From Paenibacillus_AB hodogayensis (GTDB lineage Bacteria > Bacillota > Bacilli > Paenibacillales > NBRC-103111), in the NCBI RefSeq assembly GCF_039536325.1, contig NZ_BAAAYO010000005.1:186001-250000 (forward strand): DNA of 64,000 nucleotides. Reading direction: 5' to 3'. The stretch's first letter is position 1, and each line of letters opens with the position of its first letter. Below the pieces are notes generated by a model. It worked only from the letters and a program-made list of their open reading frames with translations, was not told where the DNA came from and did not search any database. Of the stretch, positions 53,215-61,730 are shown piece by piece. Made by a program: the position numbers and the translations under genes.

Positions 53215-55143
53215 ATTTTGGCCGCGTTCCACGACAATCATGATATATCCGTCGATCACTGGAAGGGGGATGCGAATGCTGCCGTTATTCCTGGTGAAGG
53301 CCAGCGGCTGCCGGTCGGGAGCGGTATAAACGGCAACGACATCGTCTCCGCCGCGCAAGTGAACGACCGCTCCGGCCAGCGTTTGCCGGTCCTCGATGAC
53401 GTTGTACGCTCCGCGCGGCTCCGGGTGGGTCAGCTTGACATGAACGATGCTCATGGAAGCTTTGGCGGTCACCGTTACTCGGGCCGTCGTCGGGATGCCT
53501 TCGCTTTGGACCAGCGGATCGGGAAGCAGCTGCTTGAGGCAATAGGACACCATCTGCTTATGGACGTTCGGCGCATAGTCCATGTAGGCGGCGAATACGC
53601 GGAAGCAGAATTGAAAGATCCGGCCCGATCGCGCTACGGCTGGTCTGCCGGCATATTTGTCCGGTGGGGTGTAGAACGTGCCGTGAAAGCCGTTCCACCG
53701 GCGGTCGAAATAGGGCTGGTAATAATCCGCGACGGCACGAGCGCCCTCGCCCGCTTGCAGCCATATCCCTTGCTTATACATGCCGCACAGCATATCGGGC
53801 ATGCCGGCCCCCTCCGGTTCCTTCATCCGGAAATACGAGCTGTTCCACGGGTCCTCGCCCTCGTAGACCATATTCCATTCGTTCAGCGCAAAAGCGGTGC
53901 CCTCCTCGTTCAAGCCGGAATATCCGGAGCTGATAATACCGCCTCCGGCCGCCAAATAGGCGGACAGCTTCGCAGCGAGAACAGGGGTGATCCGGGTCCG
54001 GTCCGGCAAAAGAAGCACTTTAAAGCGCGACAGATCGTGCCGTTCGTCGACGATATCGTACGTATAGTGCAGCTCGCCGAGCATCCGCACCGCGCCGTTA
54101 TGCGCGTCCCCGATTTGCCCTCCTTGCCAGGTCAGAATGCCGATGTCGGCCTCAGCGCGTGCGTCGTCGGTCCACGGCTCCAACAGCTCCAACTCCTTGT
54201 AAATTTCCCCGATGACGCCGTATACTGTCGGGTCGAGGCCATCGCGCGGGTGCATATGGTCGCCGATGGAGGTAGGCACTCCGTTGCTGATGGCGTCCCA
54301 GCAATCGTTGAGCAGCGAAACCTTGCTTTTCAATCCGCCGAAATCGCCCCAGTTCACGTTGAAGCGTCCGGTCATGTAAACGGTCTGCTGCCCCAGATTG
54401 CGCGCATAAGCGACCTGGGCGGGGAAGAAGTCATAGCTCCAGCCGCTCGGCAAACATTCGATTTCGATATGTGTGCGAAGCCCTTCCATATCGGACGTCG
54501 GCAGTCCGTTCAAATACAGAAATTTGTCCGGTCCGACGATTCGCTTGGCCTCCCGGCCAAAATCAAGCAGCGTGTCCCTGGCGAACGCCTGCACGTCCGC
54601 ATCGTCCAGCGGGTTCAGGCCGCGGGCGCGCACACCCTCCAGACATTCGTTCCCGTAACAGGGCCGGACGACCGTGCTGTCGAGGAAGAAGCCTTCGACC
54701 GGATAACGTTCCGCGATTTCGCGGATCATGGCCAGCAAATAATCGCGGTAGCCGGAATGAAAGCACATGTTGCGGAAAAAGTTGGCCGTCCGATCCCCGT
54801 ACACAACTTGCCCGTCTTTGTTGACCACGGTCCATTCGCGATGCGCGCGGGCCGCTTCGTGATCGAGGCCGGCGCTGAGGTAGGCGGTGACGCCGATGCC
54901 CAGCTTGGCGCATTCCTCGACGATTTGACCGAACATATCGAATTTCAAATGCGGATGCATGATGCCGACGGAGGTCGGATAGTAGGCGAAGCCGATGTTG
55001 CATTTGGCGAAAGCGGTAATGTACTCCACGCGGGCATCCTTCAACGTACGGGCGAACCGTACCGCATCGAAGTTGCAGCCAAAATCGGGAATGTCGGGCA
55101 GCGTGTGAAAGTCGAGATGAACCGCTCGTTTGATCGTTCGCAT
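53212..55143 (-). CDS. GHL6-type glycosyl hydrolase-like protein, copy 2
   Basis: 643 residues, no signal peptide. Same architecture as copy 1: barrel domain (HLDFHTLPDIPDFG, FAKCNIGFAYYPT, HREWTVVNKDGQ, EGFFLDSTV, THIEIECLPS), GATase-like middle (FKVLLLPDRTRITP; AAGGGIISSGYSG) and small beta domain. The two proteins match over their full length but differ at many positions, so the duplication is not recent. AAAGGAG is 11 bases before the ATG. It is the first gene of the minus-strand pair with the GntR gene. Confidence 0.85.
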   Translation of the reverse strand: MRTIKRAVHLDFHTLPDIPDFGCNFDAVRFARTLKDARVEYITAFAKCNIGFAYYPTSVGIMHPHLKFDMFGQIVEECAKLGIGVTAYLSAGLDHEAARAHREWTVVNKDGQVVYGDRTANFFRNMCFHSGYRDYLLAMIREIAERYPVEGFFLDSTVVRPCYGNECLEGVRARGLNPLDDADVQAFARDTLLDFGREAKRIVGPDKFLYLNGLPTSDMEGLRTHIEIECLPSGWSYDFFPAQVAYARNLGQQTVYMTGRFNVNWGDFGGLKSKVSLLNDCWDAISNGVPTSIGDHMHPRDGLDPTVYGVIGEIYKELELLEPWTDDARAEADIGILTWQGGQIGDAHNGAVRMLGELHYTYDIVDERHDLSRFKVLLLPDRTRITPVLAAKLSAYLAAGGGIISSGYSGLNEEGTAFALNEWNMVYEGEDPWNSSYFRMKEPEGAGMPDMLCGMYKQGIWLQAGEGARAVADYYQPYFDRRWNGFHGTFYTPPDKYAGRPAVARSGRIFQFCFRVFAAYMDYAPNVHKQMVSYCLKQLLPDPLVQSEGIPTTARVTVTAKASMSIVHVKLTHPEPRGAYNVIEDRQTLAGAVVHLRGGDDVVAVYTAPDRQPLAFTRNNGSIRIPLPVIDGYIMIVVERGQN

Positions 55144-55177
55144 ACGGGCAGAAGCTCCTTTCGCGCATTAAAAATAT

Positions 55178-55191
55178 TATTATATATAATA
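55178..55191. promoter_or_regulatory. Palindrome, operator candidate (site 2)
   Basis: TATTATATATAATA, perfect 14-bp palindrome containing the 12-bp core ATTATATATAAT (55179-55190). It lies in the leader of GHL6 gene 2, 20 bases (center to center) from site 3. Confidence 0.7.
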
Positions 55192-55195
55192 CATT

Positions 55196-55213
55196 TATAT
55201 TATATATAATATA
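55196..55213. promoter_or_regulatory. Perfect 18-bp palindrome, operator candidate (site 3)
   Basis: TATATTATATATAATATA with the same 12-bp core (55199-55210). It overlaps the -10 of the candidate gene-2 promoter. Centres of sites 2 and 3 are 20 bases apart, about two helical turns, so two bound dimers would lie on one face. Confidence 0.7.
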
Positions 55214-55231
55214 TGGTCGTTGGGCAATCAA
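55203..55231 (-). promoter_or_regulatory. Candidate promoter of GHL6 gene 2
   Basis: On the minus strand: TTGATT (55231 down to 55226), 17-base spacer, TATATA (55208 down to 55203). The AT-rich context makes the exact -10 uncertain. Confidence 0.55.
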
Positions 55232-55382
55232 AACGTTGCCGGGCTTGCCGTCGAGCCATTTTTCGCTGTCGCAAGATTCGGATGCGTTGTGAACGGGCGG
55301 CGAACAATCGGCATTCTTTTTGAAAAATGATGCGAGCACAAGCAGGATTTTATATCGCCGTGACGAATACAAGTTTCAAGAG

Positions 55383-55417
55383 TGGTGGAAAGTGGGGAAA
55401 AGTGGGGCGAAAGGGGA
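55383..55417 (+). promoter_or_regulatory. MraZ box (four direct repeats)
   Basis: TGGTG, TGGGG, TGGGG and a degenerate AGGGG begin at 55383, 55393, 55403 and about 55412, with 10-base period. MraZ is known to bind such TGGG-type direct repeats upstream of its own gene, so this is the likely autoregulatory site. Confidence 0.82.
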
Positions 55418-55426
55418 GACGTCGGA

Positions 55427-55864
55427 ATGTTTATGGGGGAATATCAGCATTCCGTCGACGAAAAAGGCCGGATGATCGTTCCTGCCAAATTTCGCGAAGC
55501 GCTCGGTCCCCAGTTTATCGTCACCCGCGGACTTGACAACTGCTTGTTCGTGTATCCGAAGGAAGAATGGGCCGTGCTCGAGCAGAAGCTGAAAAGCTTG
55601 CCGCTCATGAAGGCCGACGCGCGGGCGTTCACCCGGTTTTTTTTCTCCGGGGCGACCGAATGCGAGCTGGACAAGCAGGGCCGAATCAACATCCCGAACA
55701 ACTTGTGCGAATACGCCAAGCTGGCCAAAGATTGCGTCGTTCTCGGCGTATCCAACCGCGTGGAGATTTGGAGCAAGGAAATATGGGAAACCTATTACCA
55801 ACAGTCGGAAGAGTCGTTTAATGAAATTGCCGAGAAGCTCGTCGACTTCAACTTTGATTTATAG
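55427..55864 (+). CDS. mraZ: Transcriptional regulator MraZ
   Basis: 145 residues. Forms ring-shaped oligomers that bind repeats upstream of the dcw operon. Starts MFMGEYQHSVDEKGRM; two SpoVT/AbrB-like swapped-hairpin repeats, each with a DxKGR-type motif: DEKGRMIVPAKFRE (about 11-24) and DKQGRINIPNNL (second half). The ATG at 55427 is the family start; upstream readings run through the MraZ box. First gene of the division and cell-wall cluster. Confidence 0.96.
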   Translation: MFMGEYQHSVDEKGRMIVPAKFREALGPQFIVTRGLDNCLFVYPKEEWAVLEQKLKSLPLMKADARAFTRFFFSGATECELDKQGRINIPNNLCEYAKLAKDCVVLGVSNRVEIWSKEIWETYYQQSEESFNEIAEKLVDFNFDL

Positions 55865-55918
55865 TCCGTAAGTCCGCGGCCAAGGCCGTCGGGACGGTGG
55901 GGACCAACAGGAGGAAGC

Positions 55919-56881
55919 ATGTTGTTCGAGCACGTAACGGTATTGAAGGAAGAGTCCGTTGAAGCTTTACATATCGAAGAAAACGGAATTTATGTCGATT
56001 GCACGATGGGGGGAGCGGGGCACAGCTCGCTGATCGCCTCCAAACTGGGAGACGCCGGCAGGCTGATCGCGTTCGATCAGGACGACGTCGCGCTGGCTAA
56101 CGGCAGAACGATGCTTGCTCCGTACGGAGAGCGGGCGGTGCTGGTCAAGAGCAATTTCCGCTATTTGCGTAGCGTGCTCGCAGGGCTCGATTTCGTGCCG
56201 AAGAAGGACGGCGTGCCGCAGGTGAACGGCATCTTGTTCGATCTGGGCGTATCGTCTCCGCAGCTTGACGAGGCCGAGCGCGGGTTCAGCTACAATCACG
56301 ACGCCGAGCTGGACATGCGGATGGACCGCGACACCGAGCTGACGGCGGCAACCATCGTCAACGAATGGAGCGCGCAGGAGATCGCCAAAATTTTGTTCGA
56401 GTACGGGGAAGAAAAGTTTTCGCGAAAAATCGCTGCGGAGCTTGTCGCCGCGCGAGCCCAAGGAAGAATCGCGACGACCGGCCAACTGGTCGAGCTGATC
56501 AAGGAAGCGATCCCCGCGGCCGCGAGGCGCACGGGACCGCACCCGGCCAAGCGCAGCTTTCAGGCGCTGCGTATCGCCGTCAACGACGAACTGGGCGCGT
56601 TCGAGGACGCTTTGTCCGATTCGATCCGCTGTCTGGCGCCAGGAGGGCGTGTGGCGGTCATTACCTTTCATTCGCTGGAAGACCGCATCTGTAAGCACGA
56701 GTTTGCCAGTCATTTGGAAAAATGCACGTGTCCGCCCGATTTCCCGATGTGCGTCTGCGGCAAAAAGGGCAGTCTGCGGCTCGTCACCCGCAAGCCGCTG
56801 CTGCCGTCCGCCGCGGAGCTGGAGCGCAACCCGCGCGCCCGCTCGGCCAAACTGCGCGTAGCGGAGAAGCTTGACCAATAA
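55919..56881 (+). CDS. rsmH: 16S rRNA (cytosine(1402)-N(4))-methyltransferase RsmH
   Basis: 320 residues. Methylates N4 of C1402 in the ribosomal decoding centre. SAM motif DCTMGGAGHSSLI (about 24-36), LFDLGVSSPQLDEAERGFSY, and the C-terminal ITFHSLEDRI are canonical (MraW family). A zinc-ribbon-like CTCPPDFPMCVCG is also present. AGGAGG is 4 bases before the ATG. Second gene of the dcw operon, as expected. Confidence 0.97.
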   Translation: MLFEHVTVLKEESVEALHIEENGIYVDCTMGGAGHSSLIASKLGDAGRLIAFDQDDVALANGRTMLAPYGERAVLVKSNFRYLRSVLAGLDFVPKKDGVPQVNGILFDLGVSSPQLDEAERGFSYNHDAELDMRMDRDTELTAATIVNEWSAQEIAKILFEYGEEKFSRKIAAELVAARAQGRIATTGQLVELIKEAIPAAARRTGPHPAKRSFQALRIAVNDELGAFEDALSDSIRCLAPGGRVAVITFHSLEDRICKHEFASHLEKCTCPPDFPMCVCGKKGSLRLVTRKPLLPSAAELERNPRARSAKLRVAEKLDQ

Positions 56882-56927
56882 AACGAATTTTAATTATGGG
56901 GAAACGCCCGAAGGAGGATGACATCGA

Positions 56928-57329
56928 GTGTCGGCATACATCAACGGAAACCTGGCGATCGAACAGAAGCCACCGAAAAAACCGAAGGTACAGGAGCAGA
57001 AGAAGGTTGTCGCGAAACGGAGATCGATCCCGGTCCAGGAGAAGCTGCTGTATTTGTTTACCGTCATCGTATGCGTCCTGGTCGCGGGCGTTATCATTTG
57101 GCGATATGCGCAAATCTACGAAATGAATACGAGAATGCAAAAAATAGAAAGCCAGATCAAAACCTTGCAAATCGAGAACAACAAGCTCAAGCTGGAAATC
57201 ACGAAATACCAAGACCCTAAAAAGCTGCTCGATCAGGCCAAACAGCTCGGACTCGTTCCGAACGACGACCTGATTCAGGTTATCCGCTCCGTTTCCAACG
57301 ACGATTCGCTCGCCATGAAGAAAGAATAG
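56928..57329 (+). CDS. ftsL: Cell division protein FtsL
   Basis: 133 residues, GTG start 10 bases after AGGAGG. A basic cytoplasmic tail (about 1-40), one membrane helix (LLYLFTVIVCVLVAGVIIW, about 40-58) and an extracytoplasmic coiled coil (MQKIESQIKTLQIENNKL). Partner of DivIC/FtsB and PBP2B in the divisome. Identified mainly by topology, length and position between rsmH and pbpB, since the family is weakly conserved. Confidence 0.9.
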   Translation: MSAYINGNLAIEQKPPKKPKVQEQKKVVAKRRSIPVQEKLLYLFTVIVCVLVAGVIIWRYAQIYEMNTRMQKIESQIKTLQIENNKLKLEITKYQDPKKLLDQAKQLGLVPNDDLIQVIRSVSNDDSLAMKKE

Positions 57330-57373
57330 CTGTTTTTTTTGAACGAAGTTTGCGAATAGAGAGGTTTAAAGCG

Positions 57374-59659
57374 ATGACCCAAAAAGTGAAGCTGCGCACC
57401 GTCTGGATAGGGGGATTGTTCACCCTATTTTTTATTGTCCTGATCGGCAAAATATATTGGGTTCAAGTGGTAGACGCCGCCAGCTTGCTCAAGAAGGCGC
57501 AGGTCATGTGGGAGCGCAACAAGACCATTCAGCCGATCCGCGGCTCGATCGTCGACCGCCATAATCAAGTGCTGGCCGAGGAAGGCCCGTCCTATACCGT
57601 CATATTGAACCCGAGCGTTATCGCCAGGCAGAAGAATGCGGCGGAAATCACCAAAGAACTGTCGGCTATATTAAACAAGCCGGAAAACGAACTGCTGGAG
57701 CAGGCGACGAAGCGCAAGGAGGACGGAAATCTGACCACTTGGGTGGAAGTGCGCAGCGAAGGCTGGAAACTCGACGTAGAAACAGCCGAAAAAATCGCCG
57801 TCGCGCTCAAGCTGGAAAGTCCGCTCAGCAACCAGAACAACCTGTACACGCGCGGCGTCTTCCTGGAGGAGACTCCCAAGCGCTACTACCCGGGCGGCAG
57901 CCTGGCGGCGCATGTGCTCGGTTATTTCGACAAAAACGACAAGGCCGTCATGGGGCTGGAAGCGATGTACGACGATTTGCTCAAGGGCGCGCCCGGACAC
58001 ATTATAACCGAGAAAGACCGGATGGGCTACGAGCTGCCCAACGCCAAAGCGAACTATCAGCCGGCGGAGGACGGTAAAAATCTGCAGCTCACGATCGACC
58101 GCAACATTCAGTCTTACATCGAGACCGCGCTGGAACGGTCGTATGCCGAATTCAGGCCGAAGAGCATGACCGCGATCGCCATGGACCCGAAGACCGGGGA
58201 CATTCTGGGACTCGCCAACATGCCGACGTTCAATCCGGCAAAATATTGGGAAGCGAAGCCGGACAGCTTCCGCAATACGGCGATATCCTCCCAGTTCGAG
58301 CCAGGCTCGACATTCAAGATCGTTACGCTGGCCGGGACGGTGGAAGAAGGACTATTCGATCCGAACGAGACGTTCCAATCCGGCAAAATCCAAGTATACG
58401 ACCGCCCTTTGCGCGATCATAACATTATCGGCTGGGGACCGATTACGTATTTGGAAGGACTGAAGCGTTCCAGTAACGTGGCGTTCGTCAAGCTCGGCTA
58501 CGAGAAGCTCAAGCCGGAAAGGCTGAAGTCGTACATTGCCAAGTTCGGCTTTGGCGAACGGACGGGCATCGATCTGCCGGGCGAAGCGAAGGGCTTGATC
58601 CGCTTCTCCTACCCGGTCGACTATGCGACGGCTACTTACGGACAAGGCGGCGTTTCGGTAACGGCCATCCAGCAGATCGCGGCCTACGCGGCCGTCGCCA
58701 ATGGAGGCAAAATGATGCAGCCCCACGTCGTCAAGGCGGTGCTGGACCCTAAGACGAACGAGCCGATTCAGACGATCGAGCCGAAGATGGTCAGTCAGGT
58801 CGTGACTCCGGAAACGGCGCGCAAAGTAAGCGAATATTTGGAGCAAGTCATCGTCGGGGAGTACGGCACCGGCAAAAACGCCGGCATCGACGGTTATCGC
58901 GTCGCCGGCAAGACGGGCACGGCTAATATCGTTATCAACGGCAAATATTCCGATGATAAATGGGTTATTACATTCGCCGGGTACGCGCCCGTCGAAGATC
59001 CGAAGATCGTCGTCCTTGTTCTGGCCGATCAGCCGGACTTGCACGGAAACTACCATAACGGTGGATTGGTAGCTCCTGTCGTCTTCAAGGAAATTATGTC
59101 GCAAAGCTTGCGGTACATGAACGTTACCGCAACCGTAACGAAGGAACTGTCCGGCGTGGAGAAGAAGATATCCGTGCCGGAGATGAGCGGCAAGCTCGTC
59201 TCTGAAGCGAAGAAGCAGCTGGGCGACCAGAAGCTGAGGTATGATCTGCTCGGCAAAGGCGGCTCGGTGATCGCCCAATTTCCGGTTGCCGGTACGGAAA
59301 TCAGCCCGACCGAACGAATCTATTTGTTGACTGAGGAGAAGGAGGGCGTCGAGCTGCCGAATTTGCAGGGCAAGTCGCTGCGCGATGCGCTTGCGGTTTG
59401 CACGTTCATGAAGGTGAACTGCCAGGTGACGGGCGAAGGATATGTCGCTTCGCAAACTGCCGTGCCTAATGGTGAGGGCAGCGCGGTAGCGCTGCAGCTC
59501 GTGCCGTGGAACGAGCTGGAGAAGGCGAAGGCGGAAGCCGCCAAGGCGGCGAATGCCGCGGCCAATACGTCGAATGCGGCCAATGCGGGAAGCAACACGA
59601 AGCAGACAGGCGGCTCCAACAAAGCGCCGGCAAATCCTCCGGCCAAGAAGAACCCGTAA
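57374..59659 (+). CDS. pbpB: Division transpeptidase PBP2B (class B penicillin-binding protein)
   Basis: 761 residues from the ATG at 57374 (GAGAGG about 10 bases upstream). Short cytoplasmic tail, one membrane helix (about 12-33), a pedestal domain, and the transpeptidase domain with the active-site Ser312 in STFK, SSN (KRSSNVAF) and KTG (AGKTGTANI). Two PASTA domains follow (VPEMSGKLVSEAKKQLG; ELPNLQGKSLRDALA), then a low-complexity Ala/Asn/Lys tail of about 50 residues. Cross-links septal peptidoglycan; the essential partner of FtsL/DivIC. Confidence 0.94.
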   Translation: MTQKVKLRTVWIGGLFTLFFIVLIGKIYWVQVVDAASLLKKAQVMWERNKTIQPIRGSIVDRHNQVLAEEGPSYTVILNPSVIARQKNAAEITKELSAILNKPENELLEQATKRKEDGNLTTWVEVRSEGWKLDVETAEKIAVALKLESPLSNQNNLYTRGVFLEETPKRYYPGGSLAAHVLGYFDKNDKAVMGLEAMYDDLLKGAPGHIITEKDRMGYELPNAKANYQPAEDGKNLQLTIDRNIQSYIETALERSYAEFRPKSMTAIAMDPKTGDILGLANMPTFNPAKYWEAKPDSFRNTAISSQFEPGSTFKIVTLAGTVEEGLFDPNETFQSGKIQVYDRPLRDHNIIGWGPITYLEGLKRSSNVAFVKLGYEKLKPERLKSYIAKFGFGERTGIDLPGEAKGLIRFSYPVDYATATYGQGGVSVTAIQQIAAYAAVANGGKMMQPHVVKAVLDPKTNEPIQTIEPKMVSQVVTPETARKVSEYLEQVIVGEYGTGKNAGIDGYRVAGKTGTANIVINGKYSDDKWVITFAGYAPVEDPKIVVLVLADQPDLHGNYHNGGLVAPVVFKEIMSQSLRYMNVTATVTKELSGVEKKISVPEMSGKLVSEAKKQLGDQKLRYDLLGKGGSVIAQFPVAGTEISPTERIYLLTEEKEGVELPNLQGKSLRDALAVCTFMKVNCQVTGEGYVASQTAVPNGEGSAVALQLVPWNELEKAKAEAAKAANAAANTSNAANAGSNTKQTGGSNKAPANPPAKKNP

Positions 59660-59682
59660 AGCTTGTTCTAACCTCGGTCCTG

Positions 59683-59721
59683 TCCGAATAGCTATGTGAT
59701 GAAGCGTTCTGGCTATTCGGA
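59683..59721. repeat. 10-bp inverted repeat between pbpB and spoVD
   Basis: TCCGAATAGC (59683-59692) and GCTATTCGGA (59712-59721), perfect, 19-base loop. No T run follows; the spoVD ribosome binding site begins a few bases later. It might fold in the intergenic mRNA as a processing or attenuation element. Confidence 0.7.
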
Positions 59722-59742
59722 GCAGGGGAGGGGACAAGTCAA

Positions 59743-61668
59743 GTGAAAGTATCCAGCGTAACGGTCAGACGACGGTTGTTGACGGCACTGATTGCCAGCG
59801 GAATTTTGTTCGCCGCGCTTATTCTCAGGCTGGCTTACGTGCAGCTGTGGATGGGCGGCGAGCTGGCGAGCAAGGCCGAGGATCTGTGGCGCCGCGATAT
59901 TCCGTTTGCCGCGAAGCGGGGGGAAATATGGGACCGCAGCGGAGTGAGGCTCACCTATAATATCAGCTCGCCTTCGGTTATGGCTATACCGGCACAAATC
60001 AAGGATGCACGTGCGACGGCCGCGCAGCTCGCTACCGTGCTGCAGATGAACGAGGATGAGATTTACGCTTTGATCACGAAAAGGGAATCGAAGGTGTACA
60101 TTAAACCCGGCGGCCGCAAAATCACGGAGGAAAAAGCGGCCGAGGTGCGCAACCTGGTGCTGCCCGGCATCGAGGTGGCGGAGGACAACAAGCGGTACTA
60201 CCCGTTCGGGACGCTGGCCGCGCATATACTCGGCTTTACCGGCATCGACAAAGGGCTGACCGGCGTGGAAGCTTCGTACAACAGCGAGCTGAACGGCATC
60301 AACGGCAGCGTTTCGTATATGAGCGACGGCGGAGGCCGGGTCATTCCCAATACGTCAGAGGAGTATCGGGCGCCGAAGGACGGGCTCAACCTCCAGCTGA
60401 CGATCGACAAGAACATCCAGTCGTATCTGGAGCGCGAGCTCGATCAGGCGATGGTGCAGCATCAGGCCAAAAACGCCATCGGCATCGCCATGGACCCGAA
60501 AACCGGCGAAATATTAGCGATGTCCGCCCGTCCGACATACGACCCCGGCAACTTCCGCGACTTTCCGAGCGAGGTGTACAACCGCAATTTGCCGATCTGG
60601 ATGACCTACGAGCCCGGCTCGACCTTCAAGATCATTACGCTCGCTGCCGCTTTGGAAGAGAAGAAGGTTGATCTGCAGCGGGATACGTTTTTCGATCCCG
60701 GCTACGTCGAGGTCGGAGGCGCGCGGCTTCGCTGCTGGAAGAAAGGCGGCCATGGCAGTCAAAGCTTTCTCCAGGTCGTGGAAAACTCGTGCAACCCCGG
60801 GTTTGTCGCGCTCGGCCAGCGGCTCGGCAAGGAAACGCTGTTTGACTATATACGTCGCTTCGGCTTCGGCCAAAAAACCGGCATCGATCTGGGCGGCGAG
60901 GAAAACGGCATTTTGTTCAAGCTGTCCCGGGTAGGTCCGGTCGAACTGGCCACGACGGCGTTCGGCCAAGGCGTATCGGTGACGCCGATCCAGCAAATTA
61001 CGGCGGTCTCCGCGGCAATCAACGGCGGCAGGCTGTTCGAGCCGCACGTCGCCAAGGCGTGGTACAATCCCGACACGGGGCAGAAGGTGAAGGATGTCGA
61101 GCCGAAGCTCGTCCGTCAGGTTATTTCGGAGCAGACGTCCAAGCAGGTGCGCGAGGCGCTCGAGAGCGTCGTGGCCAAAGGAACCGGCCGGCCCGCCTTC
61201 ATCGACGGCTACCGCGTCGGGGGCAAAACCGGGACGGCGCAAAAAGTCATTAACGGCCGCTATTCGCCCGACGAGCACATCGTGTCCTTCATCGGCTTCG
61301 CGCCGGCGGACGATCCGAAGATCGTCGTCTACGTGGCGATCGACGATCCGGCCGGTATCCAGTTCGGCGGAGTGGTCGCCGCGCCGGTGGTCAAAAACAT
61401 TATGACCGACGCGCTGCGCTACATGGGCGTCGAGCCGCGAAAGGACCAGCTTGCCCGCGAATACCGCTACGGCGAGACGAAGGTGGTCGAGGTGCCCGAT
61501 CTGATTGGCCATACGGTAAGCGATATTTTCGAAGATATGAACATGAACTTCCGTCTGGAGAAATTCGGCAGCGGCGACGAGGTGGTCAATCAGGCCCCGA
61601 AAGCCGGCGAACGGGTGGAGCAAGGCTCGACGATCCGAATTTATATGGGAAATCATACCGATTCCTGA
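59743..61668 (+). CDS. spoVD: Stage V sporulation protein D (SpoVD), class B PBP
   Basis: 641 residues, GTG start with GGGAGGGG upstream. Transpeptidase for spore cortex peptidoglycan. Membrane helix (about 12-30), pedestal, then active-site Ser293 in STFK, SCN (VENSCNPGF) and KTG (GGKTGTAQK). One PASTA domain at the C-terminus (VPDLIGHTVSDIFEDMNM). SpoVD has one PASTA domain where the preceding PBP2B has two, and the SCN motif is typical of SpoVD. Same pbpB-spoVD-murE order as B. subtilis. Confidence 0.95.
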   Translation: MKVSSVTVRRRLLTALIASGILFAALILRLAYVQLWMGGELASKAEDLWRRDIPFAAKRGEIWDRSGVRLTYNISSPSVMAIPAQIKDARATAAQLATVLQMNEDEIYALITKRESKVYIKPGGRKITEEKAAEVRNLVLPGIEVAEDNKRYYPFGTLAAHILGFTGIDKGLTGVEASYNSELNGINGSVSYMSDGGGRVIPNTSEEYRAPKDGLNLQLTIDKNIQSYLERELDQAMVQHQAKNAIGIAMDPKTGEILAMSARPTYDPGNFRDFPSEVYNRNLPIWMTYEPGSTFKIITLAAALEEKKVDLQRDTFFDPGYVEVGGARLRCWKKGGHGSQSFLQVVENSCNPGFVALGQRLGKETLFDYIRRFGFGQKTGIDLGGEENGILFKLSRVGPVELATTAFGQGVSVTPIQQITAVSAAINGGRLFEPHVAKAWYNPDTGQKVKDVEPKLVRQVISEQTSKQVREALESVVAKGTGRPAFIDGYRVGGKTGTAQKVINGRYSPDEHIVSFIGFAPADDPKIVVYVAIDDPAGIQFGGVVAAPVVKNIMTDALRYMGVEPRKDQLAREYRYGETKVVEVPDLIGHTVSDIFEDMNMNFRLEKFGSGDEVVNQAPKAGERVEQGSTIRIYMGNHTDS

Positions 61669-61696
61669 TTGTGCGCCCGGCGGTTTGGTCTATACT
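61669..61696 (+). promoter_or_regulatory. Candidate internal promoter before murE
   Basis: TTGTGC (61669-61674), 16-base spacer, TATACT (61691-61696). It would let murE be expressed in vegetative cells independently of spoVD. Confidence 0.55.
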
Positions 61697-61730
61697 AGTA
61701 CTACCAATTTTGAGCGTGTGGAGGGGTAAT

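Noticed and set aside
53194..55209. 671-residue open frame on the plus strand
   Set aside because: Exact antisense of GHL6 gene 2, which matches its paralog over its full length; no independent evidence for the plus-strand frame.
59660..59742. Sigma-E promoter in front of spoVD
   Set aside because: Expected because B. subtilis spoVD is sporulation-controlled, but no ATA/CATA pair at proper spacing was found.
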